DNA of 46,195 bases, from positions 1 to 46,195 of the forward strand of contig CANSSP010000024.1 of assembly GCA_947649645.1 (NCBI GenBank), given 5' to 3'. Below the pieces are notes generated by a model. The model saw only the letters and a list, made by a program, of their open reading frames with translations, searched no databases and had not been told where the DNA came from. The position numbers were made by a program, and so were the translations under genes. Source of the stretch: an uncultured Roseburia sp. (GTDB taxonomy: Bacteria; Bacillota; Clostridia; Lachnospirales; Lachnospiraceae). This document shows, one piece after another, positions 23,411-32,346 of the stretch; within the stretch, counting starts at the first letter, position 1; each line of letters starts with the position of its first letter.

Positions 23411-26062
23411 TTATTTTCGGTTCACAATCGTTTTTCTCACCAGATCCACCGGAATCATGGTCGCCGCCAGAAGGAGGACGACCGCCCATCCCTTCAGTCC
23501 AAAAGGAACACAGCTGAACATATTTCCGATAAATGCCGCAAACGGCACCAGCGCTGCATTTACGATCACTGCCTGTACAATGAGAATGATAAAAAACACT
23601 TTTAAAAATCCTGTATTTTCGTCAAGTCCTCTGAAAATGGCAAATCCGTCATCCCTGACGTTAAAGCCGTTGAACAGGGCGCTTGCAATAAACAGGACGA
23701 AATATCCGGTCAGATGCTGCCCCTCGTTTTCAAACAGATTCACAAAGAACGCATTTTTCAGATACACAAAACTGATCATAACAAGCCACGCCCCCATCAC
23801 CAGAATCTGCGCCATCATCTTTTTGCTCACGATGCTCTCGTCCCTGCGCCTGGGTTTCTCTGTCATATATTCCTTAAGCGCCGGTTCGTTGCCGAGCATG
23901 ATCGCCCCCAGTCCGTCCATGACCAGGTTTACAAACAGAAGATGCGTCACCTTAAGCGGCTCTTCGACACCAAAAAACGGAGCGATCGCGCTTACAACCA
24001 CAGCCGCCACGTTGATGACAAGCTGGAATTTACAGAACTTTAAAATATTGTGATAAATCGTCCGCCCGTACCAGATCGCATCCTTGATGGATTTGAAATT
24101 GTCGTCCAGGATGACAATCTTTCCCGCTTCTTTTGCCGCCTCTGTCCCGCTTCCCATCGCAAACCCGACATCTGCCCGCTTCAGGGCCGGGGAATCGTTG
24201 ACGCCGTCGCCCGTCATGCCGACCACCAGATTCATCTCCTGGCACAGACGCACCATACGGGATTTGTCTGTCGGCAGGGCCCGCGCGATCACGCGGATCT
24301 GAGGAATCATTTTCTTCACCTCATCGTCCGACATCTCGTTGAGCTGTGCGGAAGAAATCGCGCGGTCCGAGCTGCTTTTGAGCAGTCCTGCATCTTTCGC
24401 GATCGCAACTGCCGTTTCGAGACGGTCTCCGGTGATCATCACGACCTGAATACCGGCATTCTGCACTTCCTCGATCGCTTCCTTCGCCTCCGCCCTGACA
24501 TCGTCGCGGATGCCAACCAGACCAATGATGACGATGTCGTCATGAATCGTATTTTCCACCAGAGGCTTCTCGGAATAACCGAATGAAAGGACACGCATCG
24601 CCTTGGACGCCAGCTCATCGATTTTTTTATTGAGCGCGTCTTTATCGATGTCTCTGATATTTCCGTCAGCGTCAACATATTTCACCGCAGACGCCAGAAG
24701 ACGCTCCGGCGCTCCTTTGTAAAACGTTTTTCCCAGGCTGTCAATTCTGGCCTGACTGAACTTATTCGCGGAGTTAAATCCCTGCACCGCCGTCACGACG
24801 CAGTCCTTGTCTGCCGCCAGGGCGGTAAACGTCGTCTCGCCCAGAAACTTCATCAGCGCCTGATCTGTCGCGTTTCCGCCGACGACCCGGTGGGAAGCGT
24901 CGAACAGAGACTGTGAATTCTTACCGATCGCCAGATCCAGAAGTCCTTTGACCGCCCCGTGACCGGCGAGTTCTCCGATCGGAATCGAAGTTCCGTCCGC
25001 CGTAAAGAAATCAACGACTTCCAGCATTCCCTTTGTGATTGTCCCGGTCTTATCGCTGAAAAGAATATTTAAAGAGCCCGCGGTCTCGATTCCCTCCGCC
25101 TTGCGGACAAGCACATTGTGATCGAGCATCCTGCTCGTGTTCTGCATCAGCACGAGAGAAATCATCAGCGGCAGTCCCTCCGGCACTGCGCAGACGATAA
25201 TCACGACGGCGAGCGATACCGCTTCCACGATGTCCTTGATGATCTCCTGGATCCCGATTGAAAAATATGCAGAAAAACCGCCCGCATGAATCACAAAATA
25301 GACAAAGTAAAGTACTGCGATCACGACGGCGCCGATATAACCGAACGTTGAAATCTGATTCGCCAGTCTGGCAAGCTTTACTTTCAGCGGGGAATCCGGC
25401 TCATCCTCCTGCATTTCCTCCGCCATCTTTCCCATCATCGTCTTAAGGCCAACCTTGCGGACATCCAGGATGCCTTCTCCGTCAAACACAACCGCGCCGC
25501 GGAACAGCGAATGCCTGTCCACAAACGTATCGCCGGTGATATCGTCCGGCAGCTCAAATTCCGCCGTAGCCGCCGTTTTTTTGCACTCCTCCGTCTCTCC
25601 GTTTAACGCGGAATTGTCCACGCGCAAAGACCCGGATACCAGGATGCCGTCCGCCGGAATCTTGTCGCCCGACTGCAGCAGAACCTTATCTCCGACCACC
25701 ACGTCGTCGACGTCGATGACTGCCACAAGACTGTTGCGGTGCACCTTACACTGGTCTTTCTTTGTGCTGTCTTTCAGCTCCCGGTACTTCGTGTCGCTCG
25801 CAACGCCCGTCTTTGCCGACACAACCGCAACGATCAGCACAGCCACAATCGTGCCCAGCGGTTCATAAATCTCCGCGTAGCCAAAGAAAAACATCACAAT
25901 CATCAGCGCCGCGATTGCAAGCAATATCCTGATCATCGGATCGCCAAACGTCTCTTTAAACTCCTCCCAGAATGTGGCAGGCTCCGAATCCGGTATGGTA
26001 TTCGGGCCATGTTTCGCCCGGGAAGCTTCGACTTCCTGATCGGTAAGTCCATTCCATTTCAT
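23411..26062 (-). CDS. P-type calcium-transporting ATPase (P2 type)
   Basis: 883 residues. The N-terminus (LTDQEVEASRAKHGPNTIP) is a cation ATPase N-domain. Later motifs are the PEGLP segment of the ion pathway, the phosphorylation site DKTGTITKG (near 25040), MITGDRLETA, and the hinge TGDGVNDSPALKRADVGFAMG. About ten transmembrane helices and a long C-terminal membrane bundle fit SERCA/PMCA-like P2 calcium pumps; other cations cannot be excluded. The start at 26062 has GGAGG about 7 nt upstream. It lies between TerD and the PRTase genes, which links calcium transport to calcium-binding TerD proteins. Confidence 0.94.
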   Translation of the reverse strand: MKWNGLTDQEVEASRAKHGPNTIPDSEPATFWEEFKETFGDPMIRILLAIAALMIVMFFFGYAEIYEPLGTIVAVLIVAVVSAKTGVASDTKYRELKDSTKKDQCKVHRNSLVAVIDVDDVVVGDKVLLQSGDKIPADGILVSGSLRVDNSALNGETEECKKTAATAEFELPDDITGDTFVDRHSLFRGAVVFDGEGILDVRKVGLKTMMGKMAEEMQEDEPDSPLKVKLARLANQISTFGYIGAVVIAVLYFVYFVIHAGGFSAYFSIGIQEIIKDIVEAVSLAVVIIVCAVPEGLPLMISLVLMQNTSRMLDHNVLVRKAEGIETAGSLNILFSDKTGTITKGMLEVVDFFTADGTSIPIGELAGHGAVKGLLDLAIGKNSQSLFDASHRVVGGNATDQALMKFLGETTFTALAADKDCVVTAVQGFNSANKFSQARIDSLGKTFYKGAPERLLASAVKYVDADGNIRDIDKDALNKKIDELASKAMRVLSFGYSEKPLVENTIHDDIVIIGLVGIRDDVRAEAKEAIEEVQNAGIQVVMITGDRLETAVAIAKDAGLLKSSSDRAISSAQLNEMSDDEVKKMIPQIRVIARALPTDKSRMVRLCQEMNLVVGMTGDGVNDSPALKRADVGFAMGSGTEAAKEAGKIVILDDNFKSIKDAIWYGRTIYHNILKFCKFQLVINVAAVVVSAIAPFFGVEEPLKVTHLLFVNLVMDGLGAIMLGNEPALKEYMTEKPRRRDESIVSKKMMAQILVMGAWLVMISFVYLKNAFFVNLFENEGQHLTGYFVLFIASALFNGFNVRDDGFAIFRGLDENTGFLKVFFIILIVQAVIVNAALVPFAAFIGNMFSCVPFGLKGWAVVLLLAATMIPVDLVRKTIVNRK

Positions 26063-26157
26063 AATACATCCTCCATGCCGCTTCTTGTGCGGCTGCGTGA
26101 TGAGATCTGCACACACCTTTTCTCATCTGCAATTTAAAATTTTTTTCCAAACCTTTT

Positions 26158-26748
26158 TCACGAAATATACCGGTTTGCGAGTTCGCCCAGCCCGGGGTCG
26201 TTTGTTCCCTGTCCCACCGCGCTGAACTTCCATTCCCCGTTGTGGCGGTATACTTCCCCGAAAATCATGGCCGTCATGCCGGAGTAGTCATCCGACAGGT
26301 TATACCGGCACATTTCATTGTTGTTTCTCGCGTCCACCAGCCGGATAAACGCGTTTCTGATCATGCCGAAATGCTGTCCTCTCTCCATTGCCTTATAGAT
26401 ATTTACGACAATTACAATCCGGTCGTACTCCGCCGGAACCTGCGGCAGATTGACAATAATCTGCTCGTCATCGCCCTCCCCGGCGCCCGTAAGGTTGTCC
26501 CCCAGATGCATTACAGCATCGGATTTGTGCCGCAGATTGCCGAAATAAACAAGATCCGCCTTATCTTTAAGCTTTCCTCCGATCAGAAGGAGAGCAGACG
26601 CGTCACAGTCGATCGGCTGTGGTTTCGGCGCAAACAGACCGCGCCCGCCTTTTACCTCGTCCCATCCCAGGCCGATCACAACCTGGGAAAGTCCTGCATG
26701 CTCCTTTGATAAACTGACTTTTTGTCCCTTCTGTAAACTGACTGACAT
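26158..26748 (-). CDS. TerD-family stress protein, divergent copy
   Basis: 196 residues beginning [17 protein letters not shown]. The TerD beta sandwich and the second acidic loop [14 protein letters not shown] are intact, but the first calcium-binding segment, DFDLDA in the other copies, reads PIDCDAS, so one acidic ligand is lost. A six-residue insertion (GGRGLF) precedes it. It may bind calcium differently or act as a partner subunit. GGAGG lies 7 nt before ATG at 26748; the frame to 27045 overlaps the preceding gene and is not used. A 142-bp gap with two hairpins separates it from the previous TerD. Confidence 0.9.
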   Translation of the reverse strand: MSVSLQKGQKVSLSKEHAGLSQVVIGLGWDEVKGGRGLFAPKPQPIDCDASALLLIGGKLKDKADLVYFGNLRHKSDAVMHLGDNLTGAGEGDDEQIIVNLPQVPAEYDRIVIVVNIYKAMERGQHFGMIRNAFIRLVDARNNNEMCRYNLSDDYSGMTAMIFGEVYRHNGEWKFSAVGQGTNDPGLGELANRYIS

Positions 26749-26755
26749 TTTATTT

Positions 26756-26772
26756 CCTCCATGCCGGAGCTG
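26756..26772 (-). repeat. Shared leader element before third TerD
   Basis: The same CAGCTCCGGCATGGAGG as before StiP (21362-21378). It holds the SD of the divergent TerD. The calcium ATPase leader carries a shorter version, GCGGCATGGAGG. Confidence 0.6.
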
Positions 26773-26817
26773 ATTCTGCGAAGCCGCTGCGCCCAAAAGA
26801 TCCGATTCCGGGCCGCG

Positions 26818-26850
26818 ATCCGGATTTGTGGCTCCGTCACAAATCCGGAT
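26818..26850. repeat. 13-bp perfect hairpin in TerD2-TerD3 gap
   Basis: ATCCGGATTTGTG at 26818-26830 and its exact complement at 26838-26850 with a 7-nt loop. No T run follows on either strand, so it is not a standard terminator. It may stabilise the upstream TerD message or act in processing. Confidence 0.75.
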
Positions 26851-26852
26851 GA

Positions 26853-26877
26853 GAAATGCCGTATCTTCCGGCATTTC
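26853..26877. repeat. 8-bp hairpin beside the 13-bp hairpin
   Basis: GAAATGCC (26853-26860) and GGCATTTC (26870-26877) with a 9-nt loop, 2 nt from the larger hairpin and 14 nt from the TerD2 stop. Confidence 0.6.
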
Positions 26878-26890
26878 CGGTACAGAAAGC

Positions 26891-27475
26891 TTATCCGTCC
26901 ACCTGAACGCCGAAATTTCCGCACAGGGCCGCAAGGCCGCCCTGATACCCGCTGCCGATCGCGTTAAACTTCCACTCGCTGCCGTTTTTATAAAGCTCGC
27001 CGAAAACGACCGCCGTCTCGATGGAAAAGTCCTCGCCCAGGTCATAGCGCAGAAGCTCTTCCCCTGTCACCTCATTAAAAATACGGATAAAAGCATTGCT
27101 CACCTGGCCGAAATTCTGTCTGCGCGCCTCCGCCTCGTAAATCGTGGCCGTAAACGCGATTTTCGTGATATTATCCGGCACCTGCGACAGATCAATCTTT
27201 ATCTGCTCATCGTCCCCGTCCCCGGCGCCCGTCAGATTGTCGCCCATATGGCTGACACTTCCGGACGGATGGTTCAGATTCCCATAAAATACGAAATCTT
27301 CCTGTTTTGACACTCTGCCGGTATCCGCGAGCAGAAACGCCGCCGCGTCCAGATCAAAATCACCGCCGGTGTCAAATGCATTCACATCCCATCCCAGACC
27401 GACAACCACTCTGGTAAGACCCGGATTGCCTTTTGTGAGACTTACCTTTTGTCCTTTTTGCAAATTTACTGGCAT
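26891..27475 (-). CDS. terD: TerD-family calcium-binding stress protein (second copy)
   Basis: 194 residues. The classic TerD layout is [27 protein letters not shown], first calcium segment [11 protein letters not shown], second loop [14 protein letters not shown], the [14 protein letters not shown] helix region, and the ending [17 protein letters not shown]. TerD proteins are cytoplasmic calcium-binding beta-sandwich proteins tied to tellurite, phage and membrane stress. SD AAGGAGG precedes the start, and it follows the first TerD by 11 bp. Confidence 0.96.
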   Translation of the reverse strand: MPVNLQKGQKVSLTKGNPGLTRVVVGLGWDVNAFDTGGDFDLDAAAFLLADTGRVSKQEDFVFYGNLNHPSGSVSHMGDNLTGAGDGDDEQIKIDLSQVPDNITKIAFTATIYEAEARRQNFGQVSNAFIRIFNEVTGEELLRYDLGEDFSIETAVVFGELYKNGSEWKFNAIGSGYQGGLAALCGNFGVQVDG

Positions 27476-27486
27476 ATTGCTCCTCC

Positions 27487-28068
27487 TTACGCTACTTCAA
27501 TCCCATAATGGCCGCACAGCGCCGCAAGGCCCCCCTGGAACCCGCTGCCGATCGCATTGAACTTCCACTCTCCGTTGTGCCGGTACAGTTCGCCGACGAC
27601 GACCGCCGTCTCGATCGAAAAATCCTCACCCAGATCGTACCGGATGAGCTCCCTGCCGGATGTCACATCCACAATGCGGATATATGCGTTCGAAACCTGG
27701 CCGAAATTCTGCCGTCTTGTATCCGCCTCATAGATGGTAACCGTAAACGCAACCTTTGAGACATTTGCCGGGATTCTGGTCAGATCGATCTCAATCTGCT
27801 CATCGTCGCCCTCGCCCTCGCCGGTAAGGTTGTCGCCCATATGCTTGACGGCGCCGCTCGTATGCTCAAGGTTGCCGTAGAAAATAAACTCTTTCTCCGT
27901 CGGGCATCTTCCGTTGTCGCCCACCATAAACACAGCCGCATCCAGGTCAAAATCAGCTCCGGAATCAAACGCATTCACGTCCCATCCCAGGCCGACCATA
28001 ATATTTTTAAGCCCCGGATTCCCCTTTGTCAGATCCACTTTCTGTCCTTTTGATAAATTGATTGGCAT
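27487..28068 (-). CDS. terD: TerD-family calcium-binding stress protein (first copy)
   Basis: 193 residues, closely similar to the next copy downstream and probably a tandem duplicate. It keeps both acidic calcium loops, [11 protein letters not shown] and [14 protein letters not shown], and the conserved ending [17 protein letters not shown]. An AAGGAGG SD lies before 28068. It is the first TerD of the operon, 29 bp after TelA. Confidence 0.96.
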   Translation of the reverse strand: MPINLSKGQKVDLTKGNPGLKNIMVGLGWDVNAFDSGADFDLDAAVFMVGDNGRCPTEKEFIFYGNLEHTSGAVKHMGDNLTGEGEGDDEQIEIDLTRIPANVSKVAFTVTIYEADTRRQNFGQVSNAYIRIVDVTSGRELIRYDLGEDFSIETAVVVGELYRHNGEWKFNAIGSGFQGGLAALCGHYGIEVA

Positions 28069-28097
28069 AACGATTTCCTCCTTGTCTTCGCTTTTCT

Positions 28098-29243
28098 TTA
28101 GTACTTTTTGTCTGGCATATGATACATCCTGTTAAACTCTGCCTTGATATTTTCAAGTCTCGCCTGATCGTCCACCCGCTGCTTTCTCGCGTTGTCCTGA
28201 ATCTGCTTCGTCTCTTCGATACCGTTTACAATTGTCCTCCAGGTTGTTTCCAATGTTTCAATTTTTATGGAGCTGCCCGAAGCCATCTTTGCCGTCATCT
28301 TTGACTGCTCCACCGTGTTTTTCGCATTCTTGATCAGCATCTCATTCGTCTTCTCGTCAAGCGCGGACATCGCCTCCGCCTGAATGCGCTGTCTTTTCAG
28401 CATAATGGCCTGCGCCAGCGCCTGTTTAAAAACAGGGAGCGTAATGATAAACGCAGAATTGATCTTTCTCACAAGGTTCATATTGGAAAATTCCATCGTC
28501 TTAATCATCGGAATCGACTGCATCGCCACGCTCTCCGCCGTCCTTAAATCCTGCGTTCTCTGCTCGAGCATCGTAAGCGCCTGCTGTAAACTCGAAATTT
28601 CAAACTGAATCGACGTATCGCCGCTCGCCTCCATATCGCCCTGTCTCTGGGCAATATAGGCCTCGATCTCCCGGCATCCCTGTTCCCCTGCTAAAATATA
28701 TTTTACCAAATCGTGATAATAATTCACGTTTGCCTCAAACATCTGGTTTAATTTGCGGTTCGACTGTCTGATTTCCGCCTCGTACTGCTTGAGCTGCACG
28801 TAGATCTTGTCGACCTCATCTCCCATCGTGTGATATTTCTGAAGAATTTTGTCGAGCTGTCTGCGCAGATTTCCAAACAGCTTCCCAAACAGTCCCGGAT
28901 TATCCCGGATCTCATCGATATCAAACTTTGACATAATCTTCGCAAGCGTGTTCAGCATCTCGCCCGATTCGTCGATCTGTGACATATTCATACTGTTTAA
29001 AACCACATCGGAGGCCTTTGAAATCTCCTCCGCCGCCTCTGAGCCGAAAGAGACGATCGTCTCCATATTGTGCACCTCGATCGTACTGACAAGCGCGTCC
29101 ACCTCGGCGGAATTGACCAGCGTCTCGTTCATCTGCTGACGGTCAGCGACGATGTCGTACTTTTCTACAACTTCGATCTCATTTTTCACATCCGGCATCG
29201 AAACCGTCTGCTGCGTCATCGTTTTGCCAAAATCCAGTCCCAT
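28098..29243 (-). CDS. telA: Toxic anion resistance protein TelA/KlaA family
   Basis: 381 residues, mostly long helices and coiled coil, matching the TelA family (PF05816): [21 protein letters not shown] near the N-terminus, [19 protein letters not shown], and the C-terminal [16 protein letters not shown]. It is a soluble cytoplasmic protein whose biochemical action is unknown, and it regularly accompanies TerD. It lies 11 bp after the YceG-like gene, so it is co-transcribed. Confidence 0.94.
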   Translation of the reverse strand: MGLDFGKTMTQQTVSMPDVKNEIEVVEKYDIVADRQQMNETLVNSAEVDALVSTIEVHNMETIVSFGSEAAEEISKASDVVLNSMNMSQIDESGEMLNTLAKIMSKFDIDEIRDNPGLFGKLFGNLRRQLDKILQKYHTMGDEVDKIYVQLKQYEAEIRQSNRKLNQMFEANVNYYHDLVKYILAGEQGCREIEAYIAQRQGDMEASGDTSIQFEISSLQQALTMLEQRTQDLRTAESVAMQSIPMIKTMEFSNMNLVRKINSAFIITLPVFKQALAQAIMLKRQRIQAEAMSALDEKTNEMLIKNAKNTVEQSKMTAKMASGSSIKIETLETTWRTIVNGIEETKQIQDNARKQRVDDQARLENIKAEFNRMYHMPDKKY

Positions 29244-29254
29244 ACTATTCCCCT

Positions 29255-31561
29255 CTATCCTCTCTTAAAAATAATATCCCGCCAGCTCCGGCGTGTCTGT
29301 TTTGATGAGACAGACTTAAGCTCCGGCACGCGCAGATCATACATATAGGTTCCGATCTGATGCTCTTCTATAATATTCTGTCCGAAATACCGCTCCACAC
29401 TCTGATACCCTGTCGGGACAAAAAATACCACGTCAAATCCTGCCAGATTTAAAAATGCCGTAAGTATCGTATCCTCCAGTGACAGCATGGTTTCCGTTGT
29501 GCTCAGATAGATCAGCTTCGGATTTTTTCCGGTGAAGTCATAATTCTGGAGAAGCCTTAAAATCTCTCTGTCCATATTTAAAACGGTCGCCACAATCGTA
29601 TACTCCGTGCCGTTCTCAAAGGTCCCTTTCACTCTCTTTAAATCAATCAGAAGCTGAAGCTTGTCCAGAATATATTCCTGTATCTCCTCACGCAGATATC
29701 CGTAAGGATACCCCTTGTGCGCCCTGATCTTCGTTCTCATCAGTTTTCCGTTTTTTAAAAAGCCGGCCACATGTTCCTTCATCGGATTGAATCCTGCCGG
29801 GTCGATATAAGGCGCCTGTCGGATGAGATATGTCTCCGCAGTCAGAAGTCCCCTGATACCGGCCCAGTAGGCGGACAACTCCCCGTCTTTTACGCCGGAT
29901 ACCTTTGCAAAGATCACAGGGAGACTCACAACGTCGTCCACCGTGCCAAAGCCGGGCCGGTATTTCAGTTCCTGATCCCACAGAATCGCAATCTCCTCGT
30001 ACATCGTCTTTAACGTGATAACGTTCGCCTTCGCATATTGTCGGTTCCGGTAAATACCGGAGTCCTGATACAGCACGGAATCCAGCTCCCGTTCCGCATG
30101 GTAAGCCGCCGTTCCGACCGACACGCCCGCCCTGTCCGTCGGAAACTGCCGGACAGCAAGACTTTCCGCGTGGCGCATCTCATAGAGAAACGGATCTTTA
30201 AGTTCACACTGCCCGCCGCCGTCCGGAGCCAGAATCAGCACGTCGACCGGAAGTCTTGCAAGAAAACGCAGAAACAGCGCCTCGTTTTCATTGTGGCAGC
30301 CGCCAAAACAGATAAAACAACTGATCTCCGGCAGCTTCCAGCCGGAAAAAAGCCCTGGCTGATACCGCTTCAGCCAGCAGATCAGATGCACCGCTTTATT
30401 TTTCAGCCTGTTCAGACCAGCGCTCTCTGCCCCGTCCTCCGCAAGCATCAGATCAAGAAATGCTTTCCTCATGATCTTCTGCAGCCTTATATCGGCCGTG
30501 CAGCAGATGTTCCCAGACAGATCCATCAGAAGATCATCGCGCCTTGTATAATTTTTCCGGCTGACAGCGCCAATCTCCTCCATCGTCGGCTGCGGTATGT
30601 CTCCATCCACAACGACAATGTTCCTCCCGCTCTTTTTTAGTTCCAGATAAAACTGATACAGGTCGCTCATGTAAGCAAGCTTGTCCCAGACTCCTCTGAT
30701 CAGACAAAAACAGTTGTAAAACAATTTCGGGTCGCTGCCGCGGTCTTTCGCCTCCGTCTTTATATCATTAAGCCCTTCTCCCTTTGTCCACGCACTGGTA
30801 CAGTTTAACAGCACCGGTTCACCGCCGCCCTGCACCCGGCTGTACAGCCGCTCTTTTTCGAGCTCCTTTGCCTGCTCCTCGCGGAGCTGTTTCAAAGAAA
30901 ATCCTTCCGGGAACGGCGAAAGTCCCGGAACGTCAAAGAGCTCCGAATACGCCAGGCCAGGATCCGCCTTACGGTACCCGTCGTCCCCCTTATACTGCAG
31001 CAGAACCACGTCGGCGCCCGCACGGGACAGCACCACAAGAAGCAGCAGTTCGTAGTAACTGACCGTCCCCTCATACAGAATCTTCGGGAGATCGTCCTCC
31101 CCCAGCCGGTTTACAATCCGCTCAAATTTATAGTACAGCCAGCACATAAACTTGATGTATGCATTTTTGAGCATATTGTCATTTTTTCCTGCCCTGCGCA
31201 GACCATCCAGGCAGTCGTAAATGGACGTGGCGACACTCTCCCTCTGACGGCCGTCCATCCGCGGCAGCCACTTTTTCAAGCCTGCCGCAAAAAAACCTGC
31301 GCTCATCTGAAAGTCCATCCCCATAATCTCGCTGTAGTAAGCCAGATTTTTCTCATCCGGATTCGGAATCCTGCCTTCAATCACCACGCCGGAGAGCCGC
31401 GCTTTCTCATAATACCGCCTCAGGAAAGCCGCGACCTGCTCATTGTATCCATTTATTCGGTAAAAACAGACGCCTTCCGCGCTCCGGTTTTTCCGTTCCA
31501 GAAAAAAATCGTCCAGCGTCTTTATTTTTCTGCGTTCAAATACCAATTCTGTCACCCTCAA
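29255..31561 (-). CDS. YceG-like protein of the Ter biosynthetic module (PF14266 type)
   Basis: 768 residues, no signal peptide or membrane helix. The sequence (LDDFFLERKNRSAEGVCFYRING, RAGADVVLLQYKGDD, CFICFGGCHNENEALFLRFL) fits the large YceG family that accompanies TelA and TerD in Firmicutes and is described only as a putative component of the Ter biosynthetic module. Two similar halves suggest an internally repeated Rossmann-like architecture, but this is inference. The start codon is TTG at 31561; it overlaps the rhomboid stop (TTGA) and lacks a good SD, which suggests re-initiation from the rhomboid gene. GTG at 31555 is an alternative. Confidence 0.85.
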   Translation of the reverse strand: MRVTELVFERRKIKTLDDFFLERKNRSAEGVCFYRINGYNEQVAAFLRRYYEKARLSGVVIEGRIPNPDEKNLAYYSEIMGMDFQMSAGFFAAGLKKWLPRMDGRQRESVATSIYDCLDGLRRAGKNDNMLKNAYIKFMCWLYYKFERIVNRLGEDDLPKILYEGTVSYYELLLLVVLSRAGADVVLLQYKGDDGYRKADPGLAYSELFDVPGLSPFPEGFSLKQLREEQAKELEKERLYSRVQGGGEPVLLNCTSAWTKGEGLNDIKTEAKDRGSDPKLFYNCFCLIRGVWDKLAYMSDLYQFYLELKKSGRNIVVVDGDIPQPTMEEIGAVSRKNYTRRDDLLMDLSGNICCTADIRLQKIMRKAFLDLMLAEDGAESAGLNRLKNKAVHLICWLKRYQPGLFSGWKLPEISCFICFGGCHNENEALFLRFLARLPVDVLILAPDGGGQCELKDPFLYEMRHAESLAVRQFPTDRAGVSVGTAAYHAERELDSVLYQDSGIYRNRQYAKANVITLKTMYEEIAILWDQELKYRPGFGTVDDVVSLPVIFAKVSGVKDGELSAYWAGIRGLLTAETYLIRQAPYIDPAGFNPMKEHVAGFLKNGKLMRTKIRAHKGYPYGYLREEIQEYILDKLQLLIDLKRVKGTFENGTEYTIVATVLNMDREILRLLQNYDFTGKNPKLIYLSTTETMLSLEDTILTAFLNLAGFDVVFFVPTGYQSVERYFGQNIIEEHQIGTYMYDLRVPELKSVSSKQTRRSWRDIIFKRG

Positions 31562-32148
31562 TACCGGTTCATTTTATGCTTATTCATAATATACCCAAGA
31601 CCAGAGCCCACAAATCCGCCCACGACATGAGTCAGATTCGAAACATTATCCTGCACAAACACCCCTCTGTAAACTTCCTGGCTGATATAAATCAGCGCCA
31701 CCAGAAGAAACGTCATCGGTATGCAGCCCTCCCGTATGCTCGTAAAAGACGACAGCAGAATCAGCGCAAAGACAACGCCGCTCGCTCCGAGAAGCTGCAC
31801 ATGCGGAAAAAAGATATAATTGACGACGCCCGTCACCAGCGCAGTCGCCATCACCACAAACAACATGTTCAGCGAACCGTATTTTTCTTCCAGCAAGGGG
31901 CCTGTCACCAGAAGCAGCATAATGTTTCCGATAAAATGCTCCCATCCCGCATGACCGAGCACGTGGCCGAAAAAACGGACATATGTAAGAGGACTGAGCA
32001 GAGACGAGTGATAGACAGAAAACAAAAGATTGTTCGTCATGCCGCCTGTTGCCTTATCCAGCAGCAGCGCCGCGAAACTAAGAAGTGTAAAACCCAGAAT
32101 AACAGGGGAATTAAACGATATTCTGATGCGTGAAGATGAATTTGCCAT
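31558..32148 (-). CDS. Rhomboid-family intramembrane serine protease
   Basis: 196 residues with about six transmembrane helices. The catalytic serine motif GASG lies in QLLGASGVVFAL. The catalytic histidine is in LTHVVGGFVGSGLGY, and HFIGNIMLL is the usual HxxxN-type segment of the second helix. All parts of the active site are present, so it is probably active. I chose ATG at 32148 because GGAGG lies 9 nt upstream; the frame to 32211 lacks an SD and runs through the promoter at 32183-32211. It is the first gene of the Ter operon and overlaps the YceG-like gene. Confidence 0.9.
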   Translation of the reverse strand: MANSSSRIRISFNSPVILGFTLLSFAALLLDKATGGMTNNLLFSVYHSSLLSPLTYVRFFGHVLGHAGWEHFIGNIMLLLVTGPLLEEKYGSLNMLFVVMATALVTGVVNYIFFPHVQLLGASGVVFALILLSSFTSIREGCIPMTFLLVALIYISQEVYRGVFVQDNVSNLTHVVGGFVGSGLGYIMNKHKMNRY

Positions 32149-32182
32149 TCTTTTGTACCTCCGGTTCCTGCTTGCTCTTTCT

Positions 32183-32211
32183 ACTATATCACATATTCCG
32201 GACAGAAACAA
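32183..32211 (-). promoter_or_regulatory. Promoter of the rhomboid-Ter operon
   Basis: On the minus strand, TTGTTT (32206-32211), a 17-nt spacer ending in TGTGA, and TATAGT (32183-32188). The -10 is good and the -35 weak. It lies about 35 bp before the rhomboid start. Confidence 0.55.
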
Positions 32212-32236
32212 CAGAATATCCTCTGGAAAGACTTCT

Positions 32237-32286
32237 GCCGGATACAGAAATCCTTTTCATATGACATCAGGGGTCCTGTATCCGGC
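32237..32286. repeat. 11-bp inverted repeat downstream of fucO
   Basis: GCCGGATACAG (32237-32247) and its exact complement (32276-32286) flank a 28-nt loop. It lies between the fucO stop and the Ter promoter. It may end the rhamnose transcript, but no T run follows the stem. Confidence 0.6.
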
Positions 32287-32346
32287 CAGATTCTCCGGCA
32301 GATTTTTGAACATTTCTTTTTCCGCCGTACACTTTATTTCCAGAAA

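Noticed and set aside
26818..26850. Rho-independent terminator after the second TerD
   Set aside because: The hairpin is strong but no T run follows on either strand.
26749..27045. N-terminal extension of the third TerD
   Set aside because: It overlaps the second TerD gene and the hairpin region; GGAGG before 26748 and the TerD-typical N-terminus fix the start.
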